DNA of 64,000 nt from Clitopilus passeckerianus (Eukaryota > Basidiomycota > Agaricomycetes > Agaricales > Entolomataceae): NCBI GenBank assembly GCA_944990035.1, contig CALYLX010000106.1, positions 186,001 to 250,000 of the forward strand, read 5' to 3'. Positions within the stretch are counted from its first letter, which is position 1. The number at the start of each line of letters is the position of its first letter. The notes beneath the pieces were generated by a model that was not told where the DNA came from, searched no databases, and saw only the letters and a list, made by a program, of their open reading frames with translations. Below are positions 54,594 to 64,000 of this stretch, one piece after another. The translations under genes and the position numbers were made by a program.

Positions 54594-57593
54594 ATGACCT
54601 CTCGGGCCTCCAGGTCGTCCAGTCCGCCAATTAAACGCGTCAAGCTCGAGAACACGGATGGTTCTGATACAAATGAGCCTGAAGACGCTAAAGTTGCGGT
54701 CGAAAATGAGGTCCACGACGAATACGACGAGTTACAGTGCAGTATCTGTTTGCAAACGACTGTAGACCGGACCATCGTCCCAACTTGCTCTCACGAATTC
54801 TGCTTTGAGTGCATACGTATCTGGTCTGGTAAGCCTACCTCCGAATGAAACGAACCATCCACAATGTGAGCTAGAATGTTACAGAACAATCACGTCGTTG
54901 TCCTCTGTGCACCCAGGCGATCGGGGACTATGTGATCCACGACATAAGATCCAAATATGATTTCCGGAAGCATTACCTTCCTCCTGTCCGCTTGTCACCG
55001 TTTCCAGCATCCGCACGTTCTCTGAGAGAAGAAACGATCCGCCGAAGACGAACAGCACGCGAACGGGAGCGGGAGCGGCGTCTGCGTGAGGAGCGAGAAG
55101 AAAGCGACAGGCTTCAGCAATCAATTTCAAGACGAAAGTGGATATATGAGCAGAATCTCTATGCGAAGGTCAGTCACCACCCTGATATTCCAATAGAGCG
55201 ATTGGCACGCTCTGTGACTGGTTTCACCAGAAAATTTGGCAGGCCATTCAGACCCATAGAATCAGTCGCCTCCGAGGATGCAGCCATCTCATTTATTCTT
55301 GATATGGGAATCTAACCTAGATTTCTACTACAGCACATCGGTTCCAACCCATATACCCGCTATCGCCCGTTTCCTACCCCTGCACAATTTGCTGCGTCAC
55401 AGGACTACATCAAGAGGACGACCACATTCCTCAGACGGGAACTTCAGATTTGGAATGACCTCGATGTGGAGGTGGACCCTATTTTCTTTTGAGAAAGCGA
55501 TTGTTTTCTGATTTCACGTCCATCCTAGTTCTTAACCACCTTCATAATTTCGATGATGAAGTCGATCGATATACGATCCGAGTCCGCAATTAAACTACTT
55601 TCAGAGTTCTTGGATCTGGATACACCATACAACGAAGGCGAAAGACACCCTCTCGCAGAGCATTTTGCACACGGTAGGCACATACCCTGAAGTCGGTGAC
55701 ATTATCATTAAATTATCCCCACTACCGGTTTAGAAGTATACACGTATCTGAGGTCCCCGTTTCGTGATCTCTTCGTCTACGATGAGACTGTCCAAGTATG
55801 TGGAGTCCTTGTTGGAATCCTCCCTGGCTAACAAATGACTGTCATAGTATGACGCGCCGGCCGTGCAACTGCCTCCGATACTCCAAGAAAGGCGAAGACC
55901 GAGGTCGTTTTCTTGTTCCAGATCACCTCCGCGGGTTGAGAGGACTACCTATCAAGCTCGACAGTGTTCATCCCCGACAAGCCCCACCCTCTCTAACCAG
56001 TCACCTCGAAGGGCATTCGAGGACGATGCTGGCCCAAGCGCTCGTTCATATGGCTCATCTGTTCATGCAGCAACTTCTCGCACTTTGCTACCTCCAAACA
56101 CACCGTTCATTCAACAGGGTGCCGAACGAAAGGCTTTGGTGCACATGAGCACTGCGGGCGCAAATAAGGCGGGTAACCAACTACGAGGTCCAACAACTCG
56201 CGATGACACTCGTGTGCGCTCAGCACATTGTCGTCTTCGCGACAATGAAGTCAGCCAGCGCCACCAAAATTTGCGGAAGCAACATTCAGGTGAGAAATTT
56301 CCAGATAGAAACGTAAATGTCCTCCTAATCACGGTGGCAGACCGAGGCCGAACTATATCACATGATTCAGAAGCATTTTCCCCCTCGTTCACTCCTAGCC
56401 ATGTGCAGCCAGATATGCAGACGCCACCATCTGAAGAAAGTCGTATGCAGCAGACGCCGCCGTTGTTGAGTGTTACACAGGAAGATCTACCAGAGCCATC
56501 ACCACCTTCGAGACAAAAAAAGCCTCCGCGAGCGCGAACTCTAATACAATCCGTTCAAGCGCACCTGGGTTCGGGTCTGGGCTCCAATCTCCAACTTGGC
56601 CTGGCCAACACACCTATGACGGGAGTTGTAAATCCCCAACCCGGCACGGCTTCAACACGTTCTACATCCCCACCATCGTCGTTGCTCGCTCGGTTGTCAA
56701 AACCAGCTCTGGAGCCAGGTCGTGAGCAATCAAACCCTACTCCGATTGTCAGCGGTCGGGAAAATATAGACCTTGGCGACAGTGACAACTATCGACGAAT
56801 CAACATTGACAATTCAATCGATTCTGAAAGTCAGACCTCGCTTAATCACTCCGTAGTCCAGTCGGCGGGCCTGCAATTCCGCACAAACGACATGCCGACG
56901 ACTCCCCCTTTATATCAGTCTCCAAGCGAGAAGGATACTTTGAATTCATCAACCTTGCCCAGCGCCTTCTTGCGAGATCCACGGAAGGATCCTACAGAGG
57001 CCCGCCGCCCAGATTCTCCAACCCCCGTACCCGATAACTTGAGTTTGATGGCGAACGGCCTGAGCATTCGCGACTCTGTGCCGGCTGAGGTTCGGGCATT
57101 CTTCACCGTCCAAGATTCGCCATTATCGGGGGCACGATCGGATTCCCGGGATTTGAATGCCAATCATATCCACGACGTAGAAGATCCTCTTGGCCACGTG
57201 GGTGGGATAAAGTTGCGGGGTAACCCCATCAGGCCATCAAGCCCTCTAAATCCGACCTCAGTCAGCTCTGAACACGAATCCCAAAACGCGAACGCAAGGA
57301 GGGCCAGGTTGCTGGCGAAATTACTCCACGAAAAACGGCGAACTCCAACCTCCAGGGACACTGAGCAGGGGAACGCCACGTGCCCAGTCGAGTCATCGAG
57401 GTCGACTTCGACAGTTAATTTGGCGTCTGACACCAAGCTTCTAACAGATTCAGTCAAGGCAACCAATGCGATCAAATCGACGTCATCGCCAGATGGTGGC
57501 CCTCTCAATACCCATGACCTGGAATCAGAGTTAGGGCACAGGTTGCGGTTAAAAGCCAGGTTGACGACTAGAAAAAGAAGCCTAGAACAATAG
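54594..57593 (+). CDS. Topors-like RING E3 ligase
   Basis: C3HC4 RING near the N-terminus: LQCSICLQTTVDRTIVPTC, then SHEFCFECIRIW, and after an intron RRCPLCTQAIGDYVIHDI. A basic helix follows (RRRRTARERERERRLREER). Then comes a conserved domain with HIGSNPYTRYRPFP, FLRRELQIWNDLDVEF, LSEFLDLDTPYNEGERHPLAEHF read as pieces, and YLRSPFRDLFVYDE. The C-terminal 550 residues are Ser/Pro/Arg-rich and disordered. This order matches Topors-type RING proteins, which act as ubiquitin and, in animals, SUMO ligases in the nucleus. At least five exons. The start ATG (54594) is chosen because the upstream in-frame ATG at 54444 reads leader-like sequence. The family call is from domain order and recalled motifs. 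Confidence 0.75.
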
Positions 57594-57989
57594 ATTACAC
57601 ACACGACTTATGCATGTATATCCCTGATATTGTTGTGACGTCGTTTTATTCCAAGTTTCCAGCGCGGTGATCGGCCAAATGAATGAACGCGTTGTAATCA
57701 ATCGCGACAAGAAATTTAAGATTAATTATTTCTAAAGTACGGTATCTGGGTCGTGAAAACGTTTCGAGGTATATCGATCAATAAAGACAGGAGATAGACA
57801 GGCGGATGGGCCTCGGATAGAAAAAAACAACTAATACGAATTACACTGGCACAGCGATATAGCAATAATTATAACGAGATATTAACAGATGAATGTAGCG
57901 CGTGAAATTACTGACGGTCCAAAAAGAATTAGGAAAAGGAGTAAATGAGCGATTCTTCGTTTGACATAGCGATTTCGTAAATCTGTTCA
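57594..57989. other. AT-rich convergent intergenic region
   Basis: 3' ends of the RING gene (plus) and the homeodomain gene (minus) face each other here. AT-rich, with possible polyadenylation tracts; no gene. Confidence 0.5.
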
Positions 57990-59574
57990 TCAGATTTCGT
58001 CGTGTGTTTCTCTAGAGGGCGAGGGCGAGCGAGACTGCTGCCCCTCGCTTGTGGTCGGGGTGGGTATAAACATTCCTCGAACAGGGTCATATCTGCCTGG
58101 CGGCCGGGGAGACGGCTCCTCGGAACCAACTGCCTCAGAAGAAGGGTCGGTGAAAACTTTATAGGTTGGCGAAGCGGAGCTTGGAGGGGACTCTGGACGC
58201 TGGAGATATGACGAGGACGCTGCGTGAGGACTAGGTGATCGCAACCGAAGCGGCGGAGGCAAAGTCTCTCGTCGAGTGGGTGGCATGGCATACAGAGGTG
58301 AGAGGCGGGTCGGTTGATGCCCTCTCGACTCATGTGGATGATGGGTGAATGAGGACTCAGGGGAAGGATCGTGCTGCGACGTAAACGATAAGACGGGAAG
58401 CGCACGGTTTGATGTGGGTGAAGAGCTTTGCCGGCGTGAGGGAGTGATCAAGGGAGGCAATGTGCGTGATTCACGATCATATCCCCCTGCGTACTGAGAT
58501 GCAGAACTGGCAGGGCGGCGATTGTAATCGTAGGTGGCGGTGGGGTATGTGGAACCGAACCTCGAATAGTGAGGCGAAGATCGTGTATCGTCATGGGGCC
58601 TCATAGGAGCTGTGCTCGGGCGTCCGCTACCTGGAACTTCGTATTGATAATCGGTACCAGGAATTCCAGGACCAGAGAGCTGGGCGGGAGAGTCCGAATG
58701 ATAACCACTGAATGCGCTCTGATCAGAGGTCATGCCACCATAGTGGTGCCGGTACGCCATTTCAGAGGCCGCCCTGTGGCCCACCATCGAGGGCCCAGCC
58801 ACTGACGTATCAGCTGCACTGGGTGGGAACGGGCCGTACTGGGGGGCCCTCTTCCTAGATGGGTCACCTAAACCATGTGGTCGTCGCGCTTTCTGACGTT
58901 GATTCTTTGAAGGAAGCCGTCAGTCACCAAACGTAGGAACAATAATAATGCTTACTTGAAACCAAATCTGAATACATTCAGTCAGTAAAATACCCAAATC
59001 AGACGAATGTATTACATGCCTGAACCTTCCTGGCACTGAGGCCGATGGATCGGCCCACCTCCTCACGTACGGCGGTGCTGGGAAAACGGGACTGCAGACC
59101 ATAGATCAGAAGTTTCCGCCAATGCTGCTGTAGAATAGGACAGACCTGTGCCAGTAGAGCATGCAGTACTGCGGACTGATGGGGCGTCGTTAACGTTCGT
59201 GTCCTCTTCTTCTTGGGGGGCGGTGCGGGTGTTGGAGCCTCAAGTGGTTGTCTCTTCTCGTCCTGCTCAGTATCAGCTAGATTATCTTCATGAGAGTCAG
59301 AGGAGTAGCTTGAGTGGGTGTCCTCCTGGCGATGCGAGTCCCTTGACGGATTTCGTGCCATTCGTGCCATGTGGTAACCGCCAGAGAGAGATGTATCTAG
59401 AGAGTGTTCGAGGGAGTACGATGAAGGATGAGAGCGTGAACAATGCTGTTCAAGTGGTGGTGCAGAAAGAATGTGATCGTGTGAGTCTGTTCGTGAGGTC
59501 GTTGTTTCGGTGGCAGGCAGGATATTACTTGAAGTGGAATTAGGGATTGGAGTAGGTGAACGGGACGTGCTCAT
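57990..59574 (-). CDS. Homeodomain transcription factor
   Basis: The first exon encodes a Ser-rich N-terminus and a basic start of the homeodomain (PPKKKRTRTLTTPHQ), then AVLHALLAQ. After an intron come SRFPSTAVREEVGRSIGL and SARKVQ. Then a 12-base exon (58956-58967) encodes exactly I-W-F-Q, followed by NQRQKARR. The WF-N-R residues of the recognition helix are all present, with glutamine at position 50, so DNA binding is expected. The intron before the 12-base exon has a GC donor (GCATGT). The C-terminal 250 residues are Ser/Pro/Tyr-rich and disordered. Homeodomain proteins of this non-mating-type kind regulate mushroom development in agarics; which orthologue this is cannot be told from the sequence alone. 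Confidence 0.88.
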
Positions 59575-60990
59575 TCGATTAAGGTAGAGGTAAAGGGAAG
59601 AGGGGAAGGAATGTGGAGGAAGCCTCAGACGGAACCTCGACGCATCTAAGCAGAATGTGCGCGAGATGGGAAGAAGAGGTCGAAGCGTTCACGGCAGTTT
59701 TGTGTTGGAGGAATCCAGGGTTAACGTGCCAGGGACTCGTCGTAATTCATGCGAAGTTAGCCGAAAAGGAATCTCCAAGCGGATTATCTAGGTTTGTCGG
59801 ACTTTAATAAGCTTTCTTACCGAGTGATCTCTGTCAGGTGCTGAGTTGTGTGCGCGACCGTATCGAGGCGGCGGTTCCTTTTGAAAAATCAATATAGTTT
59901 CCAACATAGAAGCCATGAGCACCGTAGTTTCTTCTCGTCAATTCTACATTGACTGGTGACGTCCGACAACCTAGTATTGCTTACGCTGGTTTCTAAGAAG
60001 GGGTTCTCGGAACGGTTGACACGGCACGAGTGGCTGTACGACGCGCTCATGCAGAACTATATTATCCTCCGGAAACGTCTACGTAGCAACGAACAACGGC
60101 TCAGCCAAAATTTGAGGCACAGATTTGAACCCAAAAGGCCCACATGTGTCAACGATGACCGTGACAACCCACCCCACCTAGCCTAAGCGAATCGATGAGA
60201 TAATAGGTATGTTTTCTGCAGAAAACAGAGTTGCTGAGACTTGAGGTTCGGAAGATAAATTTGGGATTGAGGCTATTTGGCTAAATGAAGGATTCTGTCA
60301 CTTGCGGCGCAGCGATTTATTTACGGCGTTTCATACATATTTTGGTGGATTACACGGTGACAGTTAATTTAATGGGACACCCGATTACAATCCTCTCATG
60401 GTCGTTAGCTCGGTGTGCCCATAGGAGACAACGTGCTGACATTGTCACCAAGGCATTCGTCGACCACCGGCTAGGGCGGAAGAACGGCTCATAATTGCTG
60501 ACTAGAATTGGAGGCTGGCACCTCCGCATGCGATCCTTCGCCAAGTACTCATGATGCATCCATCTGGTTCCGTGTGGGCGCCAACATCCTCGAGGAGCAT
60601 TCAATTTCGGTATGTGACCAGCGCGGAAACCCAGTGATAATTGAGGTAAGGATTTCATTATGCAGATCCTAATCAATCTCCGAGTAGAGGCCATATGATG
60701 AGGAGCCGTTTTACGCCTCCTGGCGTGAGGAGGTGATTAATCACGTATGCATGGTCTGAGCAAGCGCTCATCCCTCGACAAGTAATCGTATTTGGTCTCG
60801 ATCCTAGGACCTGTTCGTCGCATGTCCTCGGTGTGTAGGCTCTGTCTGCTGGGTCCAAATTAGCCTGTTGCTGCGAGATTTACGGAAGCTATCTCACATG
60901 GTATCTCACTCGAGGATTCGATCGCAACCAACGTCGATCGAAACAATTCAGAACTTCCGTGAGCTCGCCCCATGCAGGCGTTGGTACTCT
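59575..60990. other. Intergenic, no supported gene
   Basis: Promoter side of the homeodomain gene, then short frames only. A plus-strand run from 59916 (MSTVVSSRQFYIDW before a possible donor) leads nowhere that I can follow. Confidence 0.4.
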
Positions 60991-61420
60991 GGTATTTTCA
61001 TTAGACATAATTGGCGTTGCTCGATCTGAATTGAGATTATTCCGTAAAGCGGATGGAAGGAAAATATTGTCGTTTCCACCGTTCGTGTAATCGTTGCTGC
61101 AATACTTACTCGGGCTCAGTGCTTCCATTCCCAGAATATCCGTAGGCATGTCGGCGAATAGGTCGATGGCCTGTGGATGAATTGAATCAACATATTCTGC
61201 GACACGGAGCATGGGGCACGACGTACCAAATTGAGGAAACCCGCGGCAAGGTGATGGATATCCCTGACATGGGAGTCGAAAGAAACGTCAGGTGTTCAAG
61301 GGAGTGAATAGACTAGACAGAATGCGATTAGAGGGGACTTACTATTTTCTTCAGAGTTTCTACCAAGTCGAAAATATCGGGTACAGTTTCTTGCGGAAGC
61401 ATTCGTCTGCCTGTGGCGTG
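60991..61420 (-). pseudogene. C-terminal fragment of an unidentified fungal protein
   Basis: Minus-strand pieces read QETVPDIFDLVETLKKI, then DIHHLAAGFLNL, then EYVDSIHPQAIDLFADMP and ILGMEALSPSKY, with a possible short intron between the second and third. The pieces look like the C-terminus of a regulatory protein, perhaps of the fungal transcription factor type, but no DNA-binding part is found upstream (61420-62000). I treat it as a remnant or an incomplete model. Confidence 0.25.
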
Positions 61421-62288
61421 TCATAAGATACCTATCGGCGAGGGCAATTATTGGGAGGTACCATGAGTCACCATCAACCCGACAATGTTAATGAAACAAG
61501 GGCATCCATTTAGCGTCTGCACTAGGCCATTTAGGGCAGGCCTCCTGGTCAGGGCTAACAGAACTTGGCATGATTGTCGCCTTCAATTTAGAAGGCAAGG
61601 GTCTGCTGGAGTCCTGGCAATTGTAGAACCCCGACCAGGAGATAAGACCGGCAGGATCTCTTCCATCCTCCAAGCTCCCCCTTCATTTCACAGTCAACCA
61701 AAAACAGAATGTTCAGGTGCTAGATTGGCAATGAAATTTGCTTGCAGACGCTCTTCGTGCGCTAGATCCAGCCCAGATCAGGCCGGTTTTCTGCGCTTAG
61801 ACAAGATCATGAATCATAGAACGTGGCTGAACCTGAAAGCTGAAACACCTCCGGCGGCCAGCCCACATGCAAACTTTAAGCTTTTGAGGCCCAATATGTC
61901 ATTAATTAGACAAGGTGTCTATTTGGACACACGCCCCAGTTCTCCTGGCATTTTGACAGAAAAAGCGCACCATTCCCCGCACTGCCTTAGGCATCGTGTC
62001 AATGCCGGGGCCGAGAGCTTTCCGTTCATCAGCAAGTCCAGCTAGAAGCCACAAAATACTGGCAATTCAATTTCAAAGTCTTTACGAGAAAACGTGGTGG
62101 GATGCCGGCAAGCTTGTTGGTTTTTTTTATCACGGCAAGGAACACACGAAAATCGGTGAACTCGACGATGAACCGGTTTGTGGTTCGGGATCAAAAATGT
62201 TGGGACGCCAGTTCGTTTGGAGCTCGGCCCGTGACCCAGCTTGCGCTTACCATCGACGGCCAAAGTCACACATCCTCAAATTTGCTGG
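61421..62288. other. Intergenic, no supported gene
   Basis: A 186-codon plus frame (61485-62045) has no domain. The last part is the likely promoter of the bromodomain gene, which has no clear TATA box. Confidence 0.4.
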
Positions 62289-64000
62289 ATGGAGGCCTCA
62301 GGCTCGTTTTCTTCTTACAATCCACCAACATCTCCTGTATTCTCGAAGGCTTCAACCTCAAAATCTTCAGGCCTGACTCTGGTTCTTCCTGCGTTGAAAG
62401 GAGGCAAACCTATCAAAGCAAGTGCTGGCGCAAAAAAACCGAAAGCAAAAGCGGGCTTACAGGCGTACTATGGAGGACAAGATGAGGAAAGAAAGGTGGC
62501 GCCTCGGCCAGTAAAGCTGAAGCCCTTAAAAGAGGTGCTGGGCAAGTTAATCGCCCAGATAAAAAAGTAAGTCGACGTGGGTTTGCGCTATCATTTCCCC
62601 GCTCACCTTCCTGCAGAAAGGACGATTATGCCTTCTTCTTGCAACCTGTCGACATTAATCAAGTACCAGGCTATGCGGATCTTATTAAACGTCCAATGGA
62701 CTTTGGTACCATGACACTAAAAGTAGAAAAGGGGAAATATCGTTCTCTTGAGGAATTTGGGGTGCGTTTGACTTCCATGTCCGACAGCAGTCAACTAACT
62801 TGAGATGTTCTTGTAGGCTGACATTCGCCTTGTAACGGGCAATGCTAAGCTTTTCAACCCTCCTGGTACAATATATCACACCGAAGCCGACCGACTAGAG
62901 ACCTGGGCGTTAGATCATGTCCAGAAGGCTTCAGCTACTGTCATACAGTACGAAACCGACTGGAATATCGATGTTGAGAGAGATGAGGAGGGCTCCATTA
63001 ACGTAGACGATGAAGAAGATCCCAACTTCGGAACACCAATGGATGTTGACGAGCCAGGGTTAAATGGCCGCTCGCCATCTGTCGCGTCCCAGACTGCCCA
63101 ACTTTGGACAGGCAGACGCGTCACACGCGCTCCACAGAAAAAGCCCGACAAGCCAGCACTACCAAAACATGTTTCTGAAAGTGTTGATGAAGAAGGACGC
63201 CTGCCTGGCTCGAGGGAGGGTTTAGGTGCTTTTCCTCCGATGTCAGATTGGTCACGGACGATCGTTGCATTAAAGCTCAAAGGTGGCATTCGATATCTAT
63301 GAAATGTCTTCCAGTACTGACTATATGCGCAGGGAAGCGATACAAAAAGAAGGAGCGACTACGAATAGAAAAGGAAGGCCCGCCTATACTGGCAGACGGA
63401 AGCTTAGACTATACTGAAAGTCAGTATATCAGATTTTGAGAGCCGCAATTGTTCTAACACACGCTGCGCATATAGTGGAAGACCCTTTCTCAGTGCTATC
63501 TGCGCTAACACCTGAACCTCTATCACGGCCGCTCTTAACACCCCTGTACCCACCACTATTCAATCTCCCGCCGTCACAACCACCCCCCTCATCCGGAGAC
63601 CCATCAACATCTCAGACCCCAATACAACTTCAAGCACCCTCCCGACTTCCTCCTCCGCATCTGGCACCTACAACACTGCCTCCCGGGTACTCTCCTTCAA
63701 TACCAGCGCTTTTAGCTCAAGTATCTGCGTCGGCTGCAGGCAAACTACCTGCCTCGCAGAGCAGCAGGAGACACTGGAATGTTGTGCGGAACCCGCCCAG
63801 AGGCAAAGGGAAAGACAAGGAAGAGGATCAAGAGGTCGAAATCCCTGCATGGCAGACACCTAGGGAGATGCATACAGTCGACCAAGGATCATTTGCCGCA
63901 CTTACCGCTGCTCTTCATACGGAGATGCAACGAAGAGGGATCTCTCCTTATATGCGGAACGTTGACGAGCAGGGAAAAATTATCGAGGCGTTGCGGGAAT
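62289..64000 (+). CDS. Bromodomain protein, 5' part (runs off the window)
   Basis: A chromatin reader of acetyl-lysine, resembling BRD7/BRD9-type subunits of SWI/SNF remodellers. Start ATG 62289-62291 (MEASGSFSSYNPPTSP). A basic segment follows (KPIKASAGAKKPKAKAG). The bromodomain begins near LKEVLGKLIAQIKKKDDYAF and continues FLQPVDINQVPGYADLIKRP, MDFGTMTLKVEKGKYRSLEE, DIRLVTGNAKLFNPPGTIYH; the conserved asparagine and the P-x-D-F pair are present. Exons: 62289 to about 62568, 62617-62761, 62817-63282, 63333-63419, 63476 to beyond 64000. Downstream are an acidic region, a basic KRYKKKERLR tract and a Pro-rich stretch. The frame is open at the window edge. Confidence 0.88.

Noticed and set aside
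61485..62045. 186-codon plus-strand frame as a gene
   Set aside because: Unusual composition without domain, and upstream and downstream lack splice-linked exons.

Overview
The window looks like nuclear DNA of a mushroom-forming basidiomycete (Agaricomycetes, probably Agaricales). The evidence is many 45-70 base introns with GTAAGT/CTNAY/AG signals, two Ppo-type fatty acid oxygenases, a HET-domain protein, I66-type beta-trefoil protease inhibitors, F-box/LRR-like proteins of the expanded agaric type, a multi-pass membrane protein pair and a homeodomain regulator. No bacterial or viral replication genes are seen.

Layout. 1-2575 holds no gene I can support. 2576-6793 (minus) is a HET-domain gene whose 5' part is an extraordinary array: 42 consecutive exons of exactly three bases, mostly on a 53-base period, which together spell a lysine/glutamate/alanine/arginine helix fused to the HET domain. 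7.0-10.9 kb holds fragments I do not recognise. 11.0-14.0 kb is an F-box/LRR-like pseudogene split by a 1,301-base inverted-repeat element with a 7-base target duplication. 15.1-19.7 kb is a tandem duplication of a block made of an I66 inhibitor and an F-box/LRR-like gene: the first inhibitor is intact with a truncated F-box remnant beside it, the second inhibitor is dead (three lesions) with a full F-box gene beside it. 20.4-25.1 kb encodes a 1,548-residue protein with a helical N-terminal domain and a long disordered tail. 25.4-32.2 kb is another duplication, of a multi-pass membrane protein, with old repeats between the copies.

The right half is more housekeeping-like. It has SUMO (34.6-35.2 kb), two tandem Ppo oxygenases (35.6-39.9 and 44.9-48.9 kb, minus) flanking a BCS1-like AAA ATPase (42.1-44.3 kb), a DUF2235/Tle1-like hydrolase (52.3-54.3 kb), a Topors-like RING protein (54.6-57.6 kb), a homeodomain protein (58.0-59.6 kb) and the 5' part of a bromodomain protein (62.3 kb to the window end).

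How the genes may work together: the two Ppo enzymes would make oxylipin signals or C8 volatile precursors. HET-domain, F-box and I66 proteins fit the fast-evolving self/non-self and defence repertoire. SUMO and a Topors-like RING protein would act in one modification pathway, but their linkage may be chance. The main discovery claim is the one-codon exon array. Very small exons (9, 12, 13, 16, 27 bases) also occur in it and in two unrelated genes, which suggests that splicing in this organism tolerates micro-exons well.
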